DNA of 64,000 nucleotides, taken from assembly GCF_039852015.1 (NCBI RefSeq), contig NZ_CP156627.1, positions 806,001 to 870,000 of the forward strand, read 5' to 3'. Positions 55,627-64,000 of this stretch are shown here, piece by piece. A program made the translations under genes and the position numbers. The notes under the pieces were generated by a model, which worked only from the letters and a program-made list of their open reading frames with translations, made no database searches and was not told the DNA's origin. Source of the DNA: Robbsia sp. KACC 23696 (GTDB lineage: Bacteria > Pseudomonadota > Gammaproteobacteria > Burkholderiales > Burkholderiaceae). The number at the start of each line of letters is the position of its first letter. Within the stretch, counting starts at the first letter, position 1.

Positions 55627-56964
55627 TCAGCGCCCCGCGGTGCTGTCGCGAAACGGTTTGCATCCGAGTGCCAACAGCGCGATGGCGAGCAAGCTTGCGC
55701 AGAAGCCCATGATGGCCATCGATTGGCCCACCGCCGCGGGCGATCCGAAGACCTTGTCGGTGATCAGGGCGACGATCGTCGTCCCCACGCCCAAGCCGAT
55801 CAGATTCGATACCAGCAAAAAGAGCGCCGAAATCTGCGCGCGCATTTGATTGGGCGCCATCATTTGCATCGCGGCCGTGGAAGTGGGCATCGGGAAGGAA
55901 GCGAAAAACATGGCGATAACCAACAGCGTCATGGACAGATGGACATCCGATACCAGCGTAAAACACGTTGCCGGAATCAGCATGCCCAGTGCGCCGATCG
56001 TCGCTGCCCGCATCGGACCGTCGGTTTTGCCGCGCGCCAGCAAGGTATCGCTCAGCCAGCCGCCGCATAGCACGCCCGCGGTATTTGCCACCAGCAAGAT
56101 AAGACCGAGCACATAGCCGGTGTGCCCGGCGGTCCAGCCATAATGTCGCATGTAAAAAGCGGGTGACCAGCCCATCAGGCAAAACAGCGCCATCGCATAA
56201 AACGAAAAGCCGGCGTAGTGAAAAAAGAAGGCGCGGCCGTTTTTGCCAATGAAGCCTAGCGTCTGTGCCATCGACACTTTGACCGGCTGACCGTTCGCGT
56301 CGTGATCCAAGCCCTTCCGTTGCGGATCGCGCACGGTCAGGATGAACAGGAGCGCGACCAGCAGTCCGGGGAGACCGACGATGACGAATGTCAGTTGCCA
56401 TGCGTGCAGCGTGCCGAGCAAGGGCAGCGTAAAACTGGCTTGCGCCTTCAGCAGATTGATGACATAGCCACCGATCAGGAAGGCGATGCCGCCGCCGATG
56501 AACGAGCCCATCGAGTAGACGCCTACCGCGCGACCCAGTTTGTCGCGCGGAAACAGGTCGCTCAGCATCGAATAGGCGCCCGGCGACAGTGCCGCTTCGC
56601 CGACGCCGACGCCCATTCGCGCCAGAAACAAAGACACGTAGTGCTGGCTCAAGCCGCATACGGCAGTGGCAATGCTCCACAACGCAATGCCGACCGCAAT
56701 GATTCTGGGACGTGCGAAGCGATCGGCGAGATAAGCCAGCGGCAGCCCCATGACCGCATAAAAAAGGGAGAAGGCAAATCCTTGAAGCAGGCTGAACTGC
56801 GTGTCGCTGAGATGCAGATCCCGTTTGATCGGTTCGATCATCAACGCAAGCATCTGGCGATCCACGAAGGAAAAGATGTAGGCCAGCATGCTGACGCCAA
56901 CCACATACCATTCATAGATATAGCGTTTGCTTCGTGTCATCTCGCGGTGCGTGGAGACGGCCAT
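55627..56964 (-). CDS. MFS transporter, Spinster/ACS-like
   Basis: A 445-residue major facilitator with about twelve transmembrane helices. It has the SFVDRQMLALMIEPIKRDLHLSDTQFSLLQG start typical of the Spinster-like/ACS group and the DRFARPRII loop. ATG 56964 is preceded by AGGAG at a good distance. Such carriers take up organic acids or aromatic compounds. It lies between a LysR and an AraC gene, and is plausibly part of the octopine-dehydrogenase-family pathway next door. Confidence 0.9.
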   Translation of the reverse strand: MAVSTHREMTRSKRYIYEWYVVGVSMLAYIFSFVDRQMLALMIEPIKRDLHLSDTQFSLLQGFAFSLFYAVMGLPLAYLADRFARPRIIAVGIALWSIATAVCGLSQHYVSLFLARMGVGVGEAALSPGAYSMLSDLFPRDKLGRAVGVYSMGSFIGGGIAFLIGGYVINLLKAQASFTLPLLGTLHAWQLTFVIVGLPGLLVALLFILTVRDPQRKGLDHDANGQPVKVSMAQTLGFIGKNGRAFFFHYAGFSFYAMALFCLMGWSPAFYMRHYGWTAGHTGYVLGLILLVANTAGVLCGGWLSDTLLARGKTDGPMRAATIGALGMLIPATCFTLVSDVHLSMTLLVIAMFFASFPMPTSTAAMQMMAPNQMRAQISALFLLVSNLIGLGVGTTIVALITDKVFGSPAAVGQSMAIMGFCASLLAIALLALGCKPFRDSTAGR

Positions 56965-57179
56965 CGTGACTCTCCTGATCGAATGCCTGACGGAGGGGGC
57001 GCGCGAAACCGCACCCCGTGCCAGCAGGATAGGAGGAGAAAATCGGCACGCCTCGTCGTTTTCGGCAGTGCAATAGCCAAATCGCGCAAGTAAACGCCGG
57101 CTGCGGCGCACACAAGCGTCGCACGGCGAGCCGCGATGCGACGACGGCGCGGTTGCGTCGATGTGCCTGTGCGGCGGAC

Positions 57180-58175
57180 TCAGTGCCGGGCAGTCCCGCG
57201 ACTCGTCGCCGACGGCAACTCGCCATACCGTTCGCGGTAGGCTTTCGCGAAGTGGCCGAAGCTGTGCACGCCGTGTTCGATCAGGATGTCCGTGACCGAG
57301 CGCTCGGGCATGGCAGTCAATGCTTGATGGACGGCCGCCATGCGGCGGTCGCGCACATAGTTGCCCGGTGACGTCCCCAGAAAGTGGTTGAAGCCGTTTT
57401 GCAGCGTGCGGGGCGACACGCCTGTCACGCGCGCGAGAACGTCGACGTTCAACGCTTCGCCGAGATGCGCGTCGATGTAATCACGCGCGCGGCGCACATG
57501 ATGCGGTAGCGGGCCGGTGGATTCGGTCGCGAGCGCGGCGCTGTAGTTATGCGGCACCTGGTCCAGCATCATCGTGGCCAGCCATTGGGTGAGATCCTTG
57601 CCGAGCGCGCGCGACGGCGCCGCGGGCGCGACGCTGCACAGCTGACGCAGATAGACGATCGTTTCCCGAATCATCTGCGCCGGCGGGGAGCCGGCGTCGA
57701 AGGACACGTCGAACGCCAATGGTCGCACCACGCGATCGCCGAGCATATCGCTCAGTCGCGTTTCGAGCAGTTGCCGGTTGAGCCGCAACAACAGGCTACG
57801 ACAGTCGCTGCTGCTCGCCAGGCGAATGCGGTGCTCCGGCGACGACACACTGATGCTGCCGGTCGTCAGGTCGACGCGCTGCCTTTCCGTGTCCAGCTCG
57901 GCATGGCCGGACAGCGTTACGCGAAACAGATAATGATCGTCGATGTGTCCGGCGTCGATTCGTGTTTCGGTGCCGTAATAGATCTCCGACAGACTCGCAT
58001 CGTGCAGCGCGACGTTATAGAGTTCGGCGCGCATCGGTCGCGTCGCATCGATGTCCATGCGATGGGGACGCAGGAACCGGGATACCTCTCGTTCGACGTC
58101 CGATCGTGCGTGAAACGTCCCCAAGCAATTCGGCAGACGTTGCGAGAGCGAGACTTCCAGATTTTGGCTATCCAT
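57180..58175 (-). CDS. AraC-family transcriptional regulator
   Basis: A 331-residue AraC regulator with an N-terminal AraC-binding-like sensing domain (about 1-200) and a C-terminal double HTH (RRARDYIDAHLGEALNVDVLARVTGVSPRTLQNGFNHFLG). The start at 58175 is preferred by family length, although ATG codons at 58208-58232 are possible. It is divergent from the octopine-dehydrogenase-family gene with 156 bases between starts, and is the probable regulator of that pair. Confidence 0.9.
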   Translation of the reverse strand: MDSQNLEVSLSQRLPNCLGTFHARSDVEREVSRFLRPHRMDIDATRPMRAELYNVALHDASLSEIYYGTETRIDAGHIDDHYLFRVTLSGHAELDTERQRVDLTTGSISVSSPEHRIRLASSSDCRSLLLRLNRQLLETRLSDMLGDRVVRPLAFDVSFDAGSPPAQMIRETIVYLRQLCSVAPAAPSRALGKDLTQWLATMMLDQVPHNYSAALATESTGPLPHHVRRARDYIDAHLGEALNVDVLARVTGVSPRTLQNGFNHFLGTSPGNYVRDRRMAAVHQALTAMPERSVTDILIEHGVHSFGHFAKAYRERYGELPSATSRGTARH

Positions 58176-58331
58176 TTCGGGCCCCAGGGAACCAAGCCGA
58201 ATCATCATTGCCCGCCGAAATTGCCAATGCAAGTCGTTGCCGGAACGGAACGCTGTTTGCGCGCTTTGACGTGTGGCAAAAGGACGGTCCCGCTACGCTA
58301 GACGCGAAATGGCAATCTAGTGGAGGATGCA

Positions 58332-59480
58332 ATGAAGGTAACGGTATTGGGTGGCGGTCACGGCTGTTTTGCCGCGGTGGCGGATCTTTTCGAGAAAGGG
58401 CTCGAGGTACGGTGGTGGCGCCGCGATCGCGATGCCCTCGATGCCTTGGCGGAACAGGGGCAGCTCACCGTTCGGGATTTTCAGGGCGAGCGGCACATTC
58501 CGCTTGTCGCCGCGGGCCAATCCGATGCCGCGAAGGGCCCGCTCGGCACGACCGACGAGCGGCGGGTCGTGATGGTTTCCGATCTCGCCCAAGCCATCGA
58601 GGATGCGCAACTGATCGTCATACCGCTGCCTTCGACGTCCCACGCGGCGTTGGCGCAGCAACTGGCGGTATTATTACGAGATGATCAGGTGGTGTTCCTT
58701 CCGCCGGGCACGTTCGGCAGCTTTCTCTTTGCAACGGCGATGCGTGAGGTCGGCAACAAGACGCAAGTGGCATTCGCCGAGACGGGGACGCTGCCGTACC
58801 TGGCGCGCAAACACGGCGCGGCGCGGGTAACGGTCAGCGTCTATGCCACGCGGCTGCCGACGGGGGTTTTCCCGGCAGCCTTGTCGAGTAAGGCGTTCCC
58901 GATACTGCAACGCGCCTATCCGTCGGTCGAACCGATCGAAGATGCCTTGAGTGGCGCCCTGATGAATGCCGGGCCGGTGATTCACCCGCCGCTGATCATG
59001 ATGAACGCGGCGCCGTTGGAACATTTCGAGGCGTGGGACATCCATAACGAGGGGACGCAGCCGTCGGTGCGTAGCGTCACCAATGCGCTTGATGCGGAGC
59101 GGATTGCCGTGCGCGAGGCAATCGGCTATGCGGCACCGCATTTTCCGCTCGCCGATCACTATGCATTGGACGGCGACGAGTGGATGTATGGCCGAGGCGC
59201 GCACGGTAAATTGACCGACAGCGGCGACTGGCGCGAAAAGATCGATTTGCACACGCATCGGTACATGGTGGAAGACACACGCCTCGCGCTGTCCTTGATC
59301 GTGTCCGTGGGCCGCTGGGCGGGCGTCCGCACGCCGGTGGCGGAAGGTTTATTAAGCATCGCCAGCGCGATTTGCGGTCGTGACCTCTACGCGGAAGGCC
59401 GAACCCTCGAGTCGCTCGGCATTGCCTCGCTGTCGCGTGATGCCATGCACACGCTGCTTCATGCCGGACTGTCGGCATGA
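58332..59480 (+). CDS. octopine/nopaline dehydrogenase family protein
   Basis: An NAD(P)-binding protein of 382 residues. ATG 58332 is selected by the GGAGG (58321-58326) before it; the GTG at 58320 lies upstream of that site. The Rossmann motif VLGGGHGCFA is followed by the opine dehydrogenase C-terminal domain, with NAGPVIHPPLIMMNA and the HNEGTQPSV motif. The family joins amino acids to 2-oxo acids or splits such opines. The gene overlaps the next one by ATGA, so the two enzymes probably act in one pathway. Confidence 0.88.
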   Translation: MKVTVLGGGHGCFAAVADLFEKGLEVRWWRRDRDALDALAEQGQLTVRDFQGERHIPLVAAGQSDAAKGPLGTTDERRVVMVSDLAQAIEDAQLIVIPLPSTSHAALAQQLAVLLRDDQVVFLPPGTFGSFLFATAMREVGNKTQVAFAETGTLPYLARKHGAARVTVSVYATRLPTGVFPAALSSKAFPILQRAYPSVEPIEDALSGALMNAGPVIHPPLIMMNAAPLEHFEAWDIHNEGTQPSVRSVTNALDAERIAVREAIGYAAPHFPLADHYALDGDEWMYGRGAHGKLTDSGDWREKIDLHTHRYMVEDTRLALSLIVSVGRWAGVRTPVAEGLLSIASAICGRDLYAEGRTLESLGIASLSRDAMHTLLHAGLSA

Positions 59481-60514
59481 ACGGCGCCGACGTCATCGAT
59501 GCAACGTCGGACCCGCAGTCCGCCATCGAGCATGTCCACGTTCTGGGCCTGGGCCGGATGGGGCAAGGGATTGCGCTGGCGTTTGCGTTCGCCGGGCTGG
59601 GCGTGACGCTCATCGACTTCAAGGAGCGTGAGGCCGCCGACTACGACAGAAGCGCGTCGCAGGCGCTGGCAGCCATAGCAGGCCAGCTCGCCACACTCGA
59701 ACGATTGCAACGTATCAGTGCCGCGGATGCGCAGACGGTGCTCGCACGCGTCGCGGTCCATAACCGTCACACGGCCGTATCGAATTTGGGCAGCAGCGCG
59801 ATCGTTTTCGAGGCCGTGCCGGAGCGTATCGACGCAAAGGAAGCCGCACTGAAATGGGTGGTCGCGCATTGTCATGCATCGACGATTCTGGCGTCGACGA
59901 CCTCGACGTTTCTGGTGACCGCGCTGCAGGACTTGATGCCGTCCGACGCCGATGCCGCGCGTGTTATCAACACGCATTGGCTGAACCCGGCGCACCTGAT
60001 GCCGCTGATCGAGGTCAGCCGTAGCGCGCGAAACGCGCCCTCCCATGTCGAGCGCGTATTGTCGCTACTGCGCGCGATCGGCAAGGTGCCCGTTGTCTGC
60101 GCGCCATCTCCCGGCTTTATCGTTCCCCGCATTCAGGCGCAGGCAATGAACGAAGCGGCGCGCATGGTCGAGGAAGGCGTGGCCAGTGCCGAGGATATCG
60201 ATCTGGCGATTCGCACGGGATTCGGCCTGCGCTTTTCAGTGCTAGGCTTGCTCGAATTTATCGACTGGGGAGGCTGCGATATCCTGTTTTATGCGTCGAA
60301 GTATCTGTCCGAGCAGCTGGGCGAGCGCTTCACCGCCGCCGATATCGTGCAGGCGCATATGCGCGATGGCCAGGATGGCCTGCGCACGGGCCAGGGTTTC
60401 TTCGACTACGCGAACCGTGATGTGCAGGCCTATGTCGATCAACGCATGGGCGCCTTTTCCGCGATGTTGGATCACCTGGGCCATGCACCGGTATTGAACG
60501 CGGCGAAACGTTAG
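59477..60514 (+). CDS. 3-hydroxyacyl-CoA dehydrogenase family protein
   Basis: A 345-residue NAD-dependent dehydrogenase. It has the N-terminal Rossmann motif GLGRMGQG, the THWLNPAHLMPLIEV region and the C-terminal helical domain (NEAARMVEEGVASAEDIDLA, GLLEFIDWGGCD). Within the family it looks closer to L-gulonate or carnitine/3-hydroxybutyrate-type dehydrogenases than to the beta-oxidation enzyme, because the segment after the Rossmann fold is short. It is translationally coupled to the octopine-dehydrogenase-family gene. The substrate is unknown. Confidence 0.88.
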   Translation: MNGADVIDATSDPQSAIEHVHVLGLGRMGQGIALAFAFAGLGVTLIDFKEREAADYDRSASQALAAIAGQLATLERLQRISAADAQTVLARVAVHNRHTAVSNLGSSAIVFEAVPERIDAKEAALKWVVAHCHASTILASTTSTFLVTALQDLMPSDADAARVINTHWLNPAHLMPLIEVSRSARNAPSHVERVLSLLRAIGKVPVVCAPSPGFIVPRIQAQAMNEAARMVEEGVASAEDIDLAIRTGFGLRFSVLGLLEFIDWGGCDILFYASKYLSEQLGERFTAADIVQAHMRDGQDGLRTGQGFFDYANRDVQAYVDQRMGAFSAMLDHLGHAPVLNAAKR

Positions 60515-60557
60515 CAAGCGGCGTCAGCGCACGCCCGACATGATTTCCGTCGCATTC

Positions 60558-60590
60558 TGACCGTCATCCGCTGATTTGCGGTGACGGTCA
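60558..60590. terminator. hairpin between convergent dehydrogenase and porin genes
   Basis: TGACCGTCATCCGC and GCGGTGACGGTCA pair with one bulged base around a 6-base loop. The hairpin lies between the 3' ends of the convergent genes, so it can serve both strands. T-tracts are weak. Confidence 0.55.
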
Positions 60591-60613
60591 TGTGTATTTG
60601 GGGGTGTTGCAAA

Positions 60614-61744
60614 TTAAAACGAGTGAGTGATGCCGACAATCACCGCATTGGAATTCTGTCCCTTGGCCGGTGCCGTCAACGTCGAGACACCGCCCGCCGT
60701 ATTCATCGTAAACGCGGCGGCCGATCCGTTCCATACCTGCTGCACGCCGGTATAGACGATCGTGCGCTTCGACAGCGGGTAGTCGTAGCGGAGCGCGGCG
60801 GAGTTGGCATCGCCATTGCTGTTGGCAACCAGACGGTAATGACCGTAATCGACTAACAACGCGCCATTGCCGATCGGGATCTGAGCACTTAACTCATAAA
60901 TGTCGGACTGCGGATTCGCATAATTCGTCGCGCCCTGCGCCGCGACATTCTGACCACCGCGATGTCTCAAATATAGGAAGGCCGGCTTGATGAAGCCGAA
61001 GTCGTATGACACACCGGCGGCGGCGTAATTGCCGGCATCGACGGGACTCGTGCTGGTCAGCGTGGTCACCGGGCTGAAGCGTTGCACCTCGTAGCCGACG
61101 TCGACTTGCAAGGGCCCTTGCGCGTAGTTGATGCCGAGCGCGTACGTGTCGCCCAGCGACGCCGGTGCGCTGCTGGACGCGCCATTATTGCCGCGCGCGA
61201 CGAGGCCGCGCACGAGAAAGCCGGCGACACGGGGAGAGACGTATCGCACCGAATTGCTGGTGCGTACCAGGGGGCCGTACAGGAAGTTATCGGTTGCATT
61301 GCCCCATCCCAGGCCGGCGCCCTTGGCCGGTAACGAGTAGGTCACCAGGATCGTATGAATCGGCGTGTAGTTTTCACCCAGCTGAAACGTCCCGAAATTA
61401 CCGCTCAAACCAACCCATGCCTCGCGCCCGAACATCTTGCCGCTTTGGGCCATCGTGCCATCGGCCGAGTTGAAGCCGCTCTCCAACTTGAAGATGGCCT
61501 TTAGATTTCCGCCCAGGTCCTCAACGCCCTTGATGCCCCAGTTCGTGGCGCCGATATCGCTCGACCCCATATGCAAAGTGTGGCTTGGGCCGAAGTTCGC
61601 GTATTCGACCGAGGTGTCGATTCGGCCATACAAGGTGACACTCGACTGCGCGGATGCCGTCAGGCTGACGACGAGTCCGCCTGCAAATAGACAGTAGTGC
61701 TTCAGGCTTGAAAAGTGTGAGGTATTTCTCTTCGTATAGCGCAT
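60614..61744 (-). CDS. Gram-negative outer-membrane porin
   Basis: A 376-residue trimeric porin of the betaproteobacterial type. It has a signal peptide ending in SLTASA, then QSSVTLYGRIDTSVEYAN, the hallmark first strand. A 16-strand-type barrel follows, ending in VGITHSF with the terminal Phe needed for BAM recognition. GAGGAA precedes ATG 61744. It allows diffusion of small hydrophilic solutes and is one reason to place the organism in the Burkholderiaceae. Confidence 0.93.
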   Translation of the reverse strand: MRYTKRNTSHFSSLKHYCLFAGGLVVSLTASAQSSVTLYGRIDTSVEYANFGPSHTLHMGSSDIGATNWGIKGVEDLGGNLKAIFKLESGFNSADGTMAQSGKMFGREAWVGLSGNFGTFQLGENYTPIHTILVTYSLPAKGAGLGWGNATDNFLYGPLVRTSNSVRYVSPRVAGFLVRGLVARGNNGASSSAPASLGDTYALGINYAQGPLQVDVGYEVQRFSPVTTLTSTSPVDAGNYAAAGVSYDFGFIKPAFLYLRHRGGQNVAAQGATNYANPQSDIYELSAQIPIGNGALLVDYGHYRLVANSNGDANSAALRYDYPLSKRTIVYTGVQQVWNGSAAAFTMNTAGGVSTLTAPAKGQNSNAVIVGITHSF

Positions 61745-61906
61745 CGTATTCCTCGTGATGAGCGCGTCGTCATGACGCGTGCGTGCTCAGAGAGGAAATA
61801 CTATGGCGCTGTATTTCATGGGGTAAGTCAAGAAAACCAATGCCACTGTAGAGAAATCTTTAGCGTGACCCCGTTTCATGCAAAACGGGTGCCGTGGAGC
61901 TTGCAC

Positions 61907-63181
61907 TCAGCTTGCAAAGTCGAACGTGCGCGTGGTCCCATGCGTTGTCAGTTCGCTTATGCGTGGCGCTGTACGCGCGATGATCTTGCCGCGACGCACG
62001 ACGTAGAGACGTGTCGGCTTGAGACGTAACGCCTCCAGTGGATCCTTGGCTTGCAGTACGACGAAGTCCGCATGCTTGCCTTTTTCGAGGCCGTAACCTT
62101 GCAATCCCATGGCCTTTGCGGAATTGACGGTAAGGGCATCGAATACTCGCTTCTTATCCTCGACGCCGGCCATCTGCGCCACATGGACGGCCATATGGCC
62201 CACTTCCAGCATATCGGCGGAACCCATCGAATACCACGGGTCCATCACGCAATCATGGCCGAACGAAACGTTCAAGCCCGCATCCATCAACTCCCGTACT
62301 CGCGTCAGGCCGCGACGCTTCGGATAGCTGTCGTGCCGTCCCTGCAACATGATGTTGATCAAGGGATTCGAGATGACTTGAATATTGGCTTCCGCCATTA
62401 AGGGGATGAGTTTGGAAACGTAGTAGTTGTCCATCGAATGCATCGAGGTCAGATGCGAGCCGGCCACGCGTCCTTGAAGACCGAATCGAATGGTTTCGCT
62501 CGACAGCGTTTCAATGTGGCGTGACAACGGGTCGTCGGTTTCGTCGCAATGCATATCGACCTGCAGGCCACGGTCCGCAGCGATGCGGCACAATGCCTCG
62601 ACCGACGCCGCGCCCTGTGCCATCGTTCTCTCGAAATGCGGGATACCGCCGACGATATCGACGCCCATGTCCAGTGCGCGATTCAGCGCGTCCACCGCGC
62701 CGGGCGCGCGGTAATAGCCGTCCTGCGGGAAGGCGACGAGCTGGAGGTCGATATACGGCGCGACTTTTTCGCGTACTTCGAGCAAGCCTTCGACGGTGAT
62801 CAGCCGGGGATCGCTGACATCCACGTGGCTGCGAATATGCAGCAAGCCCTGCGAAATGGCGAGGTCGCAGTATCGCAGCGCGCGTTCGACGATCGCTTCG
62901 CGCGTCACGGTGGCGCGAAGCTCGCCCCAGAGCGCGATGCCTTCGAGCAGCGTGCCCGAGAGGTTCATACGGGGCAGGCCCATCGACAGCGTCGCGTCCA
63001 TATGAAAGTGCGGGTCGACAAATGGCGGCGATACCAGGCGGTCCGTGGCGTCGATTTCTTCGACGCCAAGCGCGGCGATCGACGCGGCGATATCCGCGAT
63101 CTTACCGTCTTGCACGGCGATATCGATGCCGCTACGACCATCGGGAAGGGTGGCGTTGCGTACGATCAGGTCGAACTTCAT
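61907..63181 (-). CDS. codA: cytosine deaminase-like amidohydrolase
   Basis: A 424-residue metal-dependent amidohydrolase close to E. coli CodA, which deaminates cytosine to uracil. Metal-site motifs are HFHMD near the N-terminus, HCDETDD in the middle and FGHDCVMDPWY further on. No neighbouring permease or other pyrimidine gene is seen, so a related substrate such as a creatinine or isoguanine analogue remains possible. Confidence 0.85.
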   Translation of the reverse strand: MKFDLIVRNATLPDGRSGIDIAVQDGKIADIAASIAALGVEEIDATDRLVSPPFVDPHFHMDATLSMGLPRMNLSGTLLEGIALWGELRATVTREAIVERALRYCDLAISQGLLHIRSHVDVSDPRLITVEGLLEVREKVAPYIDLQLVAFPQDGYYRAPGAVDALNRALDMGVDIVGGIPHFERTMAQGAASVEALCRIAADRGLQVDMHCDETDDPLSRHIETLSSETIRFGLQGRVAGSHLTSMHSMDNYYVSKLIPLMAEANIQVISNPLINIMLQGRHDSYPKRRGLTRVRELMDAGLNVSFGHDCVMDPWYSMGSADMLEVGHMAVHVAQMAGVEDKKRVFDALTVNSAKAMGLQGYGLEKGKHADFVVLQAKDPLEALRLKPTRLYVVRRGKIIARTAPRISELTTHGTTRTFDFAS

Positions 63182-63434
63182 CGGCTTGCTCCGAGTATGG
63201 CGGTCCTTGGATACGAACTCATTATCGCTTGAAGCGCGGTGCTTGATCCGATCCGCGATAAGGCAATGCCCACGGCAGCGTCTATTAAGTGGATCAGCCG
63301 AATATTTGACTGAAAATCAATAGTGATTTCCCAATGCTCCTATTTATGCCAAAGTCGATTGAGCGGATAGTGACGTTATCGGATGCAAACGCTGAAAAGG
63401 CCAAGGCATCGAATTAACAGAGGAGGATCGAATC

Positions 63435-64000
63435 ATGCAGATTTTTGTGACGGGAGCCGGTGGCTTCATCGGCGGCAGCATCGCGGCGCATCTCGTTAAA
63501 CGCGGGCATCAGGTCACGGGCCTGATCCGCCGGGCAGAACAGGCCAAAGACCTTCAGGCGCTCGGCATCACGCCGGTGATCGGCAGCCTCGACGATACGG
63601 CGGTGTTGGCTGCCGAGGCGCGGGCAGCGGATGCCGTCGTCAACGCCGCCGACAGCGACCATCAGGGCGCGATCGATGCCTTGTTGCATGCACTGTCGGG
63701 AAGCGGCAAGGCGTTTTTGCATACCAGCGGGTCGAGCATCGTCGGCGATGCATCGGGCGGTTTGGCGTCCGATATCGTCTATGACGAAACATCGATGCCC
63801 GCGCCCACGCCCGACAAGGCGGCCCGTGTCGCCATCGACACGAAGGTACAAGATGCCGCGAGACAAGGCGTGCGCGCCGTCGTGCTATGCAACACGCTGA
63901 TCTATGGCCATGGCGCCGTGCCGGGCGCGAAAAGCGTTCAACTGCCGAGGCTGATCGCACAAGCGGAGAAGAGCGGCATCGTGCGCCACGTGGGCCCGGG
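63435..64000 (+). CDS. NAD-dependent epimerase/dehydratase family protein, 3'-truncated
   Basis: The frame runs to the right edge without a stop (188 codons seen). ATG 63435 has AGGAGG eight bases upstream. The N-terminal Rossmann motif is TGAGGFIGG. HTSGSSIVG and a later CNTLIYGHG follow, as in extended SDRs acting on nucleotide sugars or related substrates. It is divergent from the CodA-like gene, with 253 bases between starts in which I see no other feature. Confidence 0.9.
   Translation, partial: MQIFVTGAGGFIGGSIAAHLVKRGHQVTGLIRRAEQAKDLQALGITPVIGSLDDTAVLAAEARAADAVVNAADSDHQGAIDALLHALSGSGKAFLHTSGSSIVGDASGGLASDIVYDETSMPAPTPDKAARVAIDTKVQDAARQGVRAVVLCNTLIYGHGAVPGAKSVQLPRLIAQAEKSGIVRHVGP

Noticed and set aside
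55031-56911. 626-codon minus-strand frame overlapping the MFS and LysR genes
   Set aside because: It runs through two well-supported genes in another frame, with no recognisable domain; a GC-rich shadow frame.
1-64000. CRISPR arrays, tRNA or rRNA genes, insertion sequences, prophage
   Set aside because: No regularly spaced direct repeats, tRNA-like cloverleafs, transposase or phage genes were recognised on either strand.

Overview
The window is GC-rich DNA with dense, mostly short-spaced genes. It is most consistent with a plant- or soil-associated member of the Burkholderiaceae. The evidence is a classical Burkholderia-type trimeric porin, YbfB/YjiJ and LysE transporters, and a siderophore locus laid out like ornibactin and pyoverdine loci. 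The species cannot be named from the sequence alone.

Region 1 (1-32870, + strand) is a large siderophore-type nonribosomal peptide synthetase (NRPS) locus. It is cut on the left, so the first NRPS is incomplete. I read the adenylation pockets by aligning them to PheA. The collinear prediction is: ... Ser (epimerised to D-Ser) - X (acidic pocket, substrate unresolved) - Asp (probably beta-hydroxylated) - Gly - Thr - Gly. A TauD-type Fe(II)/2-oxoglutarate oxygenase is fused to the end of the first NRPS. The next protein begins with a condensation-like domain that has lost its catalytic motif, directly before the Asp adenylation domain. This looks like an Interface-domain beta-hydroxyaspartate system. 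A TonB-dependent receptor behind a convincing promoter and Fur box sits between the NRPS genes. The locus continues with a PvdQ-like periplasmic acylase, a FhuD/FhuB/FhuC importer and a PvdE/SyrD-type exporter. I infer that an acylated precursor is built in the cytosol, exported to the periplasm, trimmed and secreted, and that the ferric complex returns through the receptor and the FhuDBC-like importer. No thioesterase, MbtH protein, sigma factor or hydroxamate/diazeniumdiolate tailoring enzyme is visible, so they probably lie left of the window.

Region 2 (32871-38378, - strand) holds a 1510-residue SF1 helicase with a C-terminal Vsr/REase-like nuclease domain. Its promoter contains a near-perfect LexA (SOS) palindrome. 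A secreted Pro/Gln/Tyr-rich protein follows. The helicase-nuclease is a candidate DNA-damage-induced defence or repair effector.

Region 3 (38672-47059) is a string of accessory regulator/enzyme pairs. They include a MurI-like racemase with both catalytic cysteines replaced by serine, divergent from a MocR regulator; a YbfB-type MFS transporter; a WYL regulator divergent from a VOC protein around a perfect 12-bp inverted repeat; an aldo/keto reductase; an SDR lacking the YxxxK motif, divergent from an MmyB-like regulator; and a small membrane protein.

Region 4 (47204-49339) is an orphan threonyl-tRNA synthetase gene. Upstream lie a 28-residue leader peptide with six consecutive Thr codons and an intrinsic terminator, a textbook attenuation layout.

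Region 5 (49431-64000) is metabolic: a LysE exporter; an N-formylglutamate amidohydrolase/IclR/YfcC/ornithine-cyclodeaminase-like cluster with a LysR regulator; an MFS transporter and an AraC regulator beside an octopine-dehydrogenase-family/3-hydroxyacyl-CoA-dehydrogenase pair; a porin; a CodA-like deaminase; and a truncated nucleoside-diphosphate-sugar epimerase at the right edge. No tRNA, rRNA, CRISPR array, insertion sequence or prophage was seen.
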